A DNA stretch of 64,000 nt. Origin: Ferruginibacter sp. (GTDB lineage: Bacteria; Bacteroidota; Bacteroidia; Chitinophagales; Chitinophagaceae). The position numbers and the translations under genes are program-made. Shown piece after piece: positions 46,189 through 53,849 of this stretch. Under the pieces are notes generated by a model. It made no database searches. It had not been told where the DNA came from and worked only from the letters and a program-made list of their open reading frames with translations. Within the stretch, counting starts at the first letter, position 1; every line of letters begins with the position of its first letter. The DNA lies in contig JACMLJ010000002.1 of assembly GCA_014379625.1 (NCBI GenBank), positions 87,306-151,305 of the forward strand, written 5' to 3'.

Positions 46189-47809
46189 TCGTAAACAAAG
46201 TTGCAGGAAGCGCGGGCTTTATATCTTCAAAGCTGATTTTTTTAAAATATAAGGGCAGCATTGTTTCCACCTGCACCGGGGTTGGTAAAAAATAATCCTT
46301 TTCAACAGGATTGCCTTTGTGCCCAAGAAGGTTCCACAACGATATTGCGCAACCGGGCATAATGGGGAAAGCCAGTAAAGAGAATCCCTTCAGCCACCAG
46401 TAAGCCGGGTCGGCATCGAAAGAAAGTCCGCTCCCAATACTGATCCATTCTTTTAACGGAAGGCTGCTGTTTTTAAGTTGAAACCCGGGGGGAGTTAAAT
46501 AGTCATTCTGCTCTACCAGTAAGCCCTCCAGTTTTTCCGCCAGCCCTTCACTGATACTGCCAACCGGCTGCCCATTTAAAGCAGTCCATGCCCTGGTAAG
46601 AACGGACTGTAACTGATCACCCAGTTCATCATTTACAAAATGAATGAATTCTTCCACATTGAAATCACCCATTTCATTTTCAGGATTTTTCCAAACCAAA
46701 AAATAACGGATCGCATCGGAGCTTACAGGTGTTTTATTGATGATGTCATTGCCCCAGATCGCATGCCCCCGGCTGGTGGAGAATTTTGAATTTTCGAGGG
46801 TAAAAAAATGATTGGGGAGTAAAAAATCTATGGGGCGGTAGGTGCCCGATTCCAGTGCCAGCCCAACACCGGCCACTAAATAAGGGATGGTACAATCAAT
46901 ACCAAAACTTGCAACAGTGATCACATCCGCATCAATGTCAAAGGGGTTCACTGCAGCATTGTATTTCTTTTTATACAATTCGCCACAATACAGTGAATAG
47001 AAATATAGGGAGGTATAAGTAAATAATACGTGAGGGATACCACTGTTCTCCATTGACCAGGGTATACCCCATTTACCGGGATTGGTGATTCTTACATACC
47101 GGCCCTGGTGGTTGAAATAACTTGTAGCGATCTCCATAAACTCCGCTCCTATTTTCATGGTTTCAAGATGCTTCAGCAGTTCTTCTTTTTTACTGATAAC
47201 AAGGTAAAGCTCCCGGTCATCGATTGAACTAAGCGGATGGTCACCTTTGCGAAAGGTGGGAGATATAAGATCCATGGGGCGGTATTGGGTTCCGCAATCT
47301 TCGCATTGATAACTACCCGTAGCGGAACCGCAAACAGGGCAATTGCCCAGTATCCAGCATCCGGCCACGAAACAATCATCTTCCTTTGAATATAAATATT
47401 TTTCAGGTCTTGGTGCTGTAACCCCTTTATCAACCAGTTCCCCGGTAACTGTTGTAAAAAAAGTTTTGAAATCTTCATGGTATGCTGTATCCAGAGGATT
47501 GATAAATGCATCATATGCTATGTTGAGGGCATCCAGGTCGCTCCGCATCCGCTCATGGTATTCATTGCAAAGGGTGGTTACTTCTTTGCCGGTTTGCCAT
47601 GATTTTAAGTTCATATAAGATTCATACCCATCAGAGCCAAAAAACATAGCCGCTTCGCTGCCGTTCCTTCTTTGCGCCCGGGCAAGCACATCCATTTTAA
47701 GGTAAGGTCCGGATAAATGCCCGAGGTGGAGTCCCCCATTGGGCGTGGGCATAACAGGAATTAAAAGGTATTTTCTTTTTCCTTCTTTGAGATGTTTGAA
47801 TGCTGGCAT
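46175..47809 (-). CDS. Methionyl-tRNA-synthetase-like protein of hydrazine formation
   Basis: About 544 residues resembling class I MetRS: TPNGGLHLGHLSGPYLK carries the H-I-G-H motif as HLGH. Zn knuckles are in CPVCG and CEDCG, and KFSTSRG replaces KMSKS. No anticodon-binding tail typical of housekeeping MetRS is obvious. With the adjacent cupin and N-monooxygenase it matches the hydrazine synthetase that joins N6-hydroxylysine and glycine in s56-p1 and triacsin pathways. I chose ATG 47809 (MPAFKHLKEGKRK); the frame stays open to 47932, but those residues are an N/Q/P/T run encoded by a GGTTGGT-type repeat, so they are probably not translated. Confidence 0.88.
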   Translation of the reverse strand: MPAFKHLKEGKRKYLLIPVMPTPNGGLHLGHLSGPYLKMDVLARAQRRNGSEAAMFFGSDGYESYMNLKSWQTGKEVTTLCNEYHERMRSDLDALNIAYDAFINPLDTAYHEDFKTFFTTVTGELVDKGVTAPRPEKYLYSKEDDCFVAGCWILGNCPVCGSATGSYQCEDCGTQYRPMDLISPTFRKGDHPLSSIDDRELYLVISKKEELLKHLETMKIGAEFMEIATSYFNHQGRYVRITNPGKWGIPWSMENSGIPHVLFTYTSLYFYSLYCGELYKKKYNAAVNPFDIDADVITVASFGIDCTIPYLVAGVGLALESGTYRPIDFLLPNHFFTLENSKFSTSRGHAIWGNDIINKTPVSSDAIRYFLVWKNPENEMGDFNVEEFIHFVNDELGDQLQSVLTRAWTALNGQPVGSISEGLAEKLEGLLVEQNDYLTPPGFQLKNSSLPLKEWISIGSGLSFDADPAYWWLKGFSLLAFPIMPGCAISLWNLLGHKGNPVEKDYFLPTPVQVETMLPLYFKKISFEDIKPALPATLFTNEYK

Positions 47810-47814
47810 TTTGA

Positions 47815-47905
47815 TTGGTTGGTGGTTGTTGGTTGTTGGGGTTGATGGTTGTTGGTTGGTTGGTGGTTGGTGGTTGATCGTTGTTCGTTGATTGTTTGGG
47901 ATGAT
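47815..47905. repeat. GTTGGTT-type simple-sequence block before the MetRS-like gene
   Basis: Some 90 bases consist of variants of GGTTGGTGGTTG and GTTGTTGG. The block sits between the methyltransferase stop (47919) and the chosen MetRS-like start (47809). It could vary in copy number and so alter spacing or reading-frame joining between the two genes. Confidence 0.65.
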
Positions 47906-47918
47906 GGTGACGTCTTCC

Positions 47919-48554
47919 TTACTTCGCGGCAATTATCACCAGGTCTGTCGTTGTTGTTCCATCGTCCATTGGATAAGGCTTCCGTTGTAAATTGATAATT
48001 TTAAAACCATTCTCTTTGAGGGCATTTGTCAGATAATCTGCCTGGTGATAATGGATATAAATTTTGTCACCAGTACCAGAACCAGGTGTTTTGAATCCTG
48101 ATTTACTATAATCATCCTCCATGGTGCTTAAATAAATCACCCCATTTAATTTCAATAATCCCGAGGCATCACTTATTAATTTTATAGATTCTTCCTTCGA
48201 AAGATAGGGCAAACAAAAACCGCACATTACTGCATCATACTTTTTATCAATCGAACCAATATCCCTGCAATCCATTAATTTAAACTCGGCTGTTGGATTA
48301 TTCAGCCTGGCGAGCCCAATCATATTTGAAGCCAGGTCAATCCCTAAAATTTTAAAGCCCGGTCGTTTATCCAATAAATACCTGGTGATATTTCCAGGTC
48401 CGCAGGCGATTTCTAAAATATCAGCATGATCATTTACTATGTGGCTGCAAAATAAATCGAAGCCATCATTGTACAAGTCAAAAACCATAAATTTATCCTG
48501 GTATTGCTTTGCGTATTCATTAAATACCTGTATGGCAGTTTTTGTCTTATCCAT
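47919..48554 (-). CDS. SAM-dependent methyltransferase within the hydrazine gene block
   Basis: A 211-residue class I methyltransferase: ILEIACGPGNITRYLL is motif I, GIDLASNMIG motif II, and YDAVMCGFCLPYLS the motif IV region. It overlaps the end of the C45 gene by 8 bases and precedes the MetRS-like gene, so it is part of one transcription unit with hydrazine formation. I infer it methylates a biosynthetic intermediate, possibly the hydrazine nitrogen (N-methylhydrazinoacetate is known from negamycin). The sequence does not fix the target atom. Confidence 0.85.
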   Translation of the reverse strand: MDKTKTAIQVFNEYAKQYQDKFMVFDLYNDGFDLFCSHIVNDHADILEIACGPGNITRYLLDKRPGFKILGIDLASNMIGLARLNNPTAEFKLMDCRDIGSIDKKYDAVMCGFCLPYLSKEESIKLISDASGLLKLNGVIYLSTMEDDYSKSGFKTPGSGTGDKIYIHYHQADYLTNALKENGFKIINLQRKPYPMDDGTTTTDLVIIAAK

Positions 48555-49707
48555 ACCCCGGTATTATTTCAATTTGTGGCAAAATAATTTCAAAACTTGC
48601 TGTGGTGCCGGTACATGGGTTTCCTTTACGCGCATGCAATAAAAACCTGCCGGGTTCCATAACCACGGCCGCAACGGTTTCGGATCGCCGGATATTGCCC
48701 CCTGCATGCGCGCAAATGCCTACAGGGTAAAGGGAATGGTCGGCAAAAATACTGAACAGGATTTCGGGGGAGATTTTCTTCGCTTCGGCCGGTAACAACT
48801 GTTTCAACAGTTTGAGGCGTTTGACGGAAGAGTTTTTAAACATGAAATGCATCTTATCCTGTTTTGCGAGTTCCGGATCAAGGTAATGATTGGTGTGAAA
48901 CAGCGCAGTATTTTCCATTATTTTTATTTCATTACCGGTGAGTTCAATATTGACGAGGCGATTTTTATCGGCGATCATAAAACTGCGGGAGCTGCTTCGT
49001 GTAATTTTTCGCAGTTCCTGAAGGCATGCTTCTATGGACGATTGGTTCAGCAAATGCCTCACTAACAGGTAGGGAGAAACGCCGGGCTGCCAGTCGCCCG
49101 ATACCACCATATTGATATTGACAGAAAGCCCGCAACTGTTCAGTCCCATATAACCCAGCAAGCCGGCAAAGCCATACATCAATATCGCGGGATCGCCTGT
49201 TTTTTCCGGTAGGATCCTGAAAATGCAACCGAGACCGGTCATGTTTCCGGGCAGGTCAATTGTCTGGCCGGTTATAACCGCATGAGCTTGTCTTTTAAAT
49301 CCAAGGGTGGAACAATCTCCTTCTAAAATATCCTGTTCCCCAAAGGCGATCAACTCAACCCTTATCTGCAATAAAACAGCATCTTCATAAGATATATTTG
49401 CACCTGCCGCAAGTCCCCTGAGTTCCCTTGCAATTTCGGGGAGTTGTGCTTCAATGATGGCAGCATGTTGTTGTACCTGGCTTTTTATCACGGCTTCATC
49501 CAGCGGAAATTGCCTGATACAATTTATACGGGCCCGGTTATCATTTAAAAAATCCCTGATCACAGGCCCCAGTAAACGGCCGTGTTGCAGTCCGCGTTCA
49601 TAGGCGCTGCCGCTTAAAATAATTTCAGGTATAGTATTCAACTGATTGGGATGATTTATAGATTTATTATTGGGTTTGTTGAAAATTGGCGCCTGTTGGC
49701 AATCCAT
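48547..49707 (-). CDS. C45-family autoproteolytic acyltransferase/hydrolase
   Basis: A roughly 386-residue member of the C45 Ntn-hydrolase family related to penicillin acyl-CoA:6-APA acyltransferase. The presumed autocatalytic cleavage site is before Cys in GDCSTLGF (Cys152 counted from the upstream TTG at 49767), and GLLGYMGLNSCGLSVNIN and LFHTNHYLD are family-typical. I prefer ATG 49707; the TTG at 49767 would add 20 residues of poor match. Such enzymes form or break amides on peptide-like substrates. Being between N-monooxygenase and methyltransferase genes, it probably transfers or removes an acyl group on the hydrazine-containing unit. Confidence 0.85.
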   Translation of the reverse strand: MDCQQAPIFNKPNNKSINHPNQLNTIPEIILSGSAYERGLQHGRLLGPVIRDFLNDNRARINCIRQFPLDEAVIKSQVQQHAAIIEAQLPEIARELRGLAAGANISYEDAVLLQIRVELIAFGEQDILEGDCSTLGFKRQAHAVITGQTIDLPGNMTGLGCIFRILPEKTGDPAILMYGFAGLLGYMGLNSCGLSVNINMVVSGDWQPGVSPYLLVRHLLNQSSIEACLQELRKITRSSSRSFMIADKNRLVNIELTGNEIKIMENTALFHTNHYLDPELAKQDKMHFMFKNSSVKRLKLLKQLLPAEAKKISPEILFSIFADHSLYPVGICAHAGGNIRRSETVAAVVMEPGRFLLHARKGNPCTGTTASFEIILPQIEIIPGYG

Positions 49708-49771
49708 GGAAATGGACAATCTTTTAAGGGCTGCCCACCCTGCCGGGTATTTTGCAAAGGTTAACAACCCG

Positions 49772-51112
49772 TTAGTCTTTTACCATATATTCGTTAAACC
49801 CCTCGGTGATTGTTTCTTTTATGTCATCTCCGTTTGGAACAAACTGCTGCCAGTTGAAAACAGAACTTTCATTTTCAATATCATATACTTTTTTACCAGC
49901 AAGGCTGTTAATGATCTTGGCGCTGCGCCAGGCCACGAGGCTCAGGTTAGGATCGGCAACACCACGTACATGACGGGCGCCGTTTTGAATAAAGATTTTA
50001 TTTTCTTTCGGTCCATCCCACTGGATGCAAAAATCTTCATTGATCTCAAATCCATTCGGGGTGGTTTTAAGTTTGCCCATGATAGGTTCAAGGAATTTAG
50101 GCGGCTGGTACTCGAAGCCCGTGGCAAATATCACAATATCCGCATCGTATTGATTCGTTTCACCCGTGGAAGTATTTTTGCAAATAAGTGCCCAGCCATT
50201 ATTCTCCTTTTTAAAATCAAGTACATCATGGTTAAAATGCAGTTTGGCTAATTTACCCTTTCCTTCAATAAGGTCAACCTCGTACAGGTTGCGGTAAATA
50301 TCTTCCAGCAGATCCAGGTTGATACCATCACTGGCAAGGGTTTGCTGTCCAAGTAATTTTCGTTTTTCCTCATCCGGCAGGTGATAAAAATATTCGCTGT
50401 AAGAGGGTGTAAAAAATTCATTGGTAAAGGGCGAATCATCAATGGGTAAAAAATTCGGGCGGCGCGAAATCCAGCGGATATTCATCGGCAATGCCGACCT
50501 GTTCAGGAGCAATTGGTTCACTAATTCGGCGCCGCTTTGTCCCCCACCAACAACGATGATCCTTTTATCTGCAAAGGGATTATTTTCTTTTATAAACTGT
50601 GTGGCATGAAATACGGTTGAGCAAAGATGGGGTCGCACACAGTCGGGGACCTTTGCACTTTGTCCTGCTGCAATAACAATATTTTTCGACCTGCTTTCAC
50701 CTTTGGAATGCTGCAAGGTAAAATGGTCATCATCAAAACTTACGCTATCCACGCTGATATCGAAATGCAGGTTGGGCAGCGACCCGCTCACCCATTGGAA
50801 ATACTGGTTGAACTCCCTTCTTTTTACACGGGGGAACCGGGCCATGGAAAAACGGTACATGCGTTTCTTATGGGCAAGGAAAGCAAGGAATGAGTACCGG
50901 CTTGTCGGGTCCACCAAAGTAACCAGGTCCTTAAGCCAGGATACCTGTATGGTGGCTTCAGGAAAAAGCATTCCCGGGAACCATTGAAATTCTTTTTTGC
51001 AGTCAAAAAAGATACTGCTGATATCTTTTACAGGATGCAACAGTGCTGCGGTGCTGAGGTTGGAAGGGCCTATTCCAATCCCAACCAGGTCGGTTTCGGT
51101 TTGCTTATTCAT
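49772..51112 (-). CDS. Lysine/ornithine N-monooxygenase
   Basis: A 446-residue FAD/NADPH-dependent N-hydroxylase: GIGIGPSNLSTAAL is the FAD motif, VVGGGQSGAELVNQLL the NADPH motif, and FATGFEYQ the late D/ATG motif of the IucD/PvdA/SidA family. It should hydroxylate the side-chain amine of lysine (or ornithine). Siderophore genes are absent, while MetRS-like, cupin and DAO genes are present. I therefore infer that it makes N6-hydroxylysine for N-N bond formation, as Spb38, Tri26 and ForK do. It sits 41 bases after the GNAT gene. Confidence 0.92.
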   Translation of the reverse strand: MNKQTETDLVGIGIGPSNLSTAALLHPVKDISSIFFDCKKEFQWFPGMLFPEATIQVSWLKDLVTLVDPTSRYSFLAFLAHKKRMYRFSMARFPRVKRREFNQYFQWVSGSLPNLHFDISVDSVSFDDDHFTLQHSKGESRSKNIVIAAGQSAKVPDCVRPHLCSTVFHATQFIKENNPFADKRIIVVGGGQSGAELVNQLLLNRSALPMNIRWISRRPNFLPIDDSPFTNEFFTPSYSEYFYHLPDEEKRKLLGQQTLASDGINLDLLEDIYRNLYEVDLIEGKGKLAKLHFNHDVLDFKKENNGWALICKNTSTGETNQYDADIVIFATGFEYQPPKFLEPIMGKLKTTPNGFEINEDFCIQWDGPKENKIFIQNGARHVRGVADPNLSLVAWRSAKIINSLAGKKVYDIENESSVFNWQQFVPNGDDIKETITEGFNEYMVKD

Positions 51113-51153
51113 TTGCGGTAGTTTATCGTTAATTATTTATCCAAAAAGCCTGA

Positions 51154-51759
51154 TCATTTATAATCTTTAAAAATGCTTTCTTTTATGCCCGGCCATTCAT
51201 TTTTTAAAATGCTGTAATAGATCGTATCCCGGCGGCGGCCAAACTGCATCAGGGTATGGCTTCTCAAAACCCCTTCCTCTGTAGCGCCAATACCGGTGAG
51301 GGCATTCCTTGCCTTCAGGTTTAATACATCTGTTTTTAGTTCAACCCTTTCCATGCCTAATCCTTCAAATGCGTATTGGAGCAGTAAGAACTTATTACTC
51401 CGGTTCACCCCTGTTTGCTGAAACTTAGGGGCTACCCATGTCCACCCGATCTCCAGCCTTTTGTCGCGAAAAGAAAAATTTCCAAACGAACTGCTCCCGG
51501 TGATTTGCCCCGAGTCCTTATGTATGGAAGTAAAAGTAACTCGGCTCTTATCTGCCCTGTGCTGTATGGCATCATTTACAAAACCATCCAGGTCCTGCTC
51601 ATTGTTAATGGCAGTGGCAAAATAGGTCCAGATGGTTTCATCGAATACAATATTCCGGTACTGTTTGATATCTTCAAATAACAAAGGGCGCAAAAGAACG
51701 ATGTTATTTTCAAATTGAAAATTTCCGGTAAACAATTCATCTGCAGCTGGATAATTCAT
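51154..51759 (-). CDS. GNAT-family N-acyltransferase
   Basis: A 201-residue GNAT of the RimJ/RimL-like group, seen in FENNIVLLRPLLFEDIKQYR, EIGWTWVAPKFQQTGVN and VELKTDVLNLKARNAL, with the acyl-CoA loop in the middle one. In triacsin biosynthesis a GNAT-like enzyme succinylates hydrazinoacetic acid before carrier loading. Here the gene lies between the N-monooxygenase and the acyl carrier protein gene, so an analogous protective acylation of the hydrazine is the natural inference. Its acyl donor is unknown. Confidence 0.82.
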   Translation of the reverse strand: MNYPAADELFTGNFQFENNIVLLRPLLFEDIKQYRNIVFDETIWTYFATAINNEQDLDGFVNDAIQHRADKSRVTFTSIHKDSGQITGSSSFGNFSFRDKRLEIGWTWVAPKFQQTGVNRSNKFLLLQYAFEGLGMERVELKTDVLNLKARNALTGIGATEEGVLRSHTLMQFGRRRDTIYYSILKNEWPGIKESIFKDYK

Positions 51760-51825
51760 TCGATTAATTTTATAATTTTATTGCAGCCCCACTAAAGGAT
51801 AACTTCACTTAGCTATTCAAATTTC

Positions 51826-51894
51826 CGTTCCATAGGAACGGCATATCGGTAGCCCCGGTAACCCATAAAAAATTTTTTTCGTTCCATTGGAACG
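51826..51894. repeat. Pair of GTTCC palindromes between GNAT and ACP genes
   Basis: CGTTCCATAGGAACG (51826-51840) and CGTTCCATTGGAACG (51880-51894) are each followed by GCATATCGGTAG or GTATATGCC, the same tail style as the repeats around the transposase remnant 7 kb away. They occupy most of the recognisable structure in the 318-base gap 51760-52077, which otherwise holds no gene. Confidence 0.75.
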
Positions 51895-52077
51895 GTATAT
51901 GCCTTCCGCATTTTAACGGAATCTGTGAGACCTGGTGTGACAAACGCACTTTCTTTAAATATCTTTTTATTATTAAATTCATTCATCAAAATATATCACC
52001 CAACGTTCTTTCATTATTTTGCTATTCTTATATTATTCCAACCGAACGCAATCTTTCCTTAGATCATAAGTTCACAC

Positions 52078-52311
52078 TTATTTTTTCCTGAATAAATCTG
52101 CCAGTTGATCTACTGTTTTAACTCCTGCCAGGTCCTGGTCGCTAAGTTCAAAAATATTCACATCCAGTTTGCCCGTCAGCTTTGAAATGATCCTTATGAA
52201 TTGCATCGAATCAATACCAAGATCTTCTTTCAGCAATGCATTACCGGCCGGGGCCGGAATTTTTTTAACCGCAAAAATGCTTTCATTTATTTCTGTTTGT
52301 ACCCTGTCCAT
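52078..52311 (-). CDS. Stand-alone acyl carrier protein
   Basis: A 77-residue carrier with the phosphopantetheine Ser at position 35 in DLGIDSMQF and the usual acidic three-helix pattern. It lies 17 bases after the ANL ligase, which probably loads it. By analogy with the triacsin ACP, its cargo may be an N-acylated hydrazinoacetyl unit. No phosphopantetheinyl transferase is visible in the window. Confidence 0.9.
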   Translation of the reverse strand: MDRVQTEINESIFAVKKIPAPAGNALLKEDLGIDSMQFIRIISKLTGKLDVNIFELSDQDLAGVKTVDQLADLFRKK

Positions 52312-52328
52312 ATAGCGCTGTCATTTTT

Positions 52329-53849
52329 TTATTCCGTGTATAATTTTTCCAGTTCATCCGAAAACTCATTGATAATATCGTTTCGAAGGATTTTATTTTG
52401 TGCCGATAACCGGTTACCCTGCCCGTTAAACTCCTGGCGGATAATATAAAAATTGCAGACCCTTTCATGCGGCCTTAGCAATTCATTTACCCTGGATATC
52501 TCTTTTTTGATATCGCCTTTTTCAACGCATAAAGATTCCGGTACTACCAGCGCCACCAGGTAGGGATGTTCATCGCCATACACGATGCAATGCTTTATAA
52601 GCGGGGAGGTTTCCATCTTTTTTTCAACCGGGGCAGGGTGTACTTTAATGGCATTGGCCAGTACGATCAGTTCCTTGATCCTGCCATTGATAAATAAATA
52701 ACCATCCTCATCAATATACCCCAGGTCGCCGGTAGCAACATACCCGTCTTCAAGAAATGTTGCCTTGTTATCTTCTTGGTCTGCACCAAAATAGCTGGTG
52801 TTTACCGGGTATTCGCTTTTAACGAGCAACTGGCGATTATGATCAAATTTTACCTGTTTGCCAGGCAACAATTTACCCACGCTGCCCGTTTTATTATTTC
52901 CTAAATAATTTTTTGACACGATACATACTTCATTCATTCCGTAGCCCTGGTACAGGGGTATATCCATTCTTTCATAAAAGGCCAGGGTGTCTGAACCTAA
53001 TGGCGCAGAACCCGTCCATAAATACCGTATTCTTCCGCCCAATTGCTGATGAAATTCATTTTTAAGCAAATCATCCGTCAATGGATATTCGTTATCCATA
53101 TCAGCCAGGAAATTTTTCATGATCGTTTCAAAGAAAAAAGGCACGCCCATGATAACGGTAGGCTGGTCTTTTTTTATCGCATGAAAAACATATTCTTTCG
53201 CAACGAGGATGATATCAAAATCAAACAGGATCGCCGAATATATCCAGTACCGTTGCTGGTAGGTATGCAAGGGTAAAAAAATCATTATTTTATCTTGCCG
53301 GCCATGGTGAAAAAGCTGTTGCACAAAACTTATGGCCGCATCCACACTCTGTTTCATTGCCCCGATTACTTTTGGCCGTTGCGTAGAGCCGGAAGTGAAT
53401 TTGTAGGTAAGGATATCTTCGGGCCTGTACACCACGGGGTTGATCCCTGTTCCGGTTTCAACAGCTTGATTTTTGCAAACATCCTCAAACCGGTATACCC
53501 CTTCATAGTCTTTATATATTTCAACATTTGAAAGTATGAAGGGCAGTTTAAATTCCGCCAGTATTTCAGCGATCTCATACTTCAATGCCGGGTCAAGGGG
53601 AACAGTTATGATGCCGGCGGCAATACATGCCAGGTCGATCGCCACCCATTCAGAAGTATTGGTTCCGATAATACCAATCTTATCTCCCCTGCATATTTTT
53701 TTCGTGTTCAAAAAAGCAAGTACCTGCAGAATACCGGGTTGCATATCTTTAAAAGGCAATATTACCTTCTTACCGTTTTGGTAGGTTTCAAGATTTGATT
53801 CGCAATCCCGCAAATTGCTGATGAGCCGGTTTATCTGGTCAATTTCCAT
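52329..53849 (-). CDS. ANL-superfamily acyl-AMP ligase (carrier-loading)
   Basis: About 506 residues of an AMP-forming ligase: TYKFTSGSTQRPKV is the P-loop, YQGYGMNEVCIV the Y-G-x-T-E equivalent, VATGDLGYID and INGRIKELIVL the hinge region. The C-terminus is somewhat short and lacks a clear late catalytic Lys motif (NKILR could supply it). The start at 53849 is chosen because its ATG overlaps the KASIII stop codon (TAATG); the 14 residues upstream would read through that gene. It is followed closely by the ACP gene, its probable acceptor. Confidence 0.87.
   Translation of the reverse strand: MEIDQINRLISNLRDCESNLETYQNGKKVILPFKDMQPGILQVLAFLNTKKICRGDKIGIIGTNTSEWVAIDLACIAAGIITVPLDPALKYEIAEILAEFKLPFILSNVEIYKDYEGVYRFEDVCKNQAVETGTGINPVVYRPEDILTYKFTSGSTQRPKVIGAMKQSVDAAISFVQQLFHHGRQDKIMIFLPLHTYQQRYWIYSAILFDFDIILVAKEYVFHAIKKDQPTVIMGVPFFFETIMKNFLADMDNEYPLTDDLLKNEFHQQLGGRIRYLWTGSAPLGSDTLAFYERMDIPLYQGYGMNEVCIVSKNYLGNNKTGSVGKLLPGKQVKFDHNRQLLVKSEYPVNTSYFGADQEDNKATFLEDGYVATGDLGYIDEDGYLFINGRIKELIVLANAIKVHPAPVEKKMETSPLIKHCIVYGDEHPYLVALVVPESLCVEKGDIKKEISRVNELLRPHERVCNFYIIRQEFNGQGNRLSAQNKILRNDIINEFSDELEKLYTE

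Noticed and set aside
46175..47809. Housekeeping methionyl-tRNA synthetase
   Set aside because: It keeps HLGH and Zn knuckles but has a divergent KFSTS, no obvious anticodon-binding or tail domain, and sits between cupin and methyltransferase genes next to an N-monooxygenase.
49772..51112. Hydroxamate siderophore biosynthesis
   Set aside because: No IucA/IucC synthetase, siderophore receptor or exporter is present, whereas the MetRS-like, cupin and DAO genes fit hydrazine formation.
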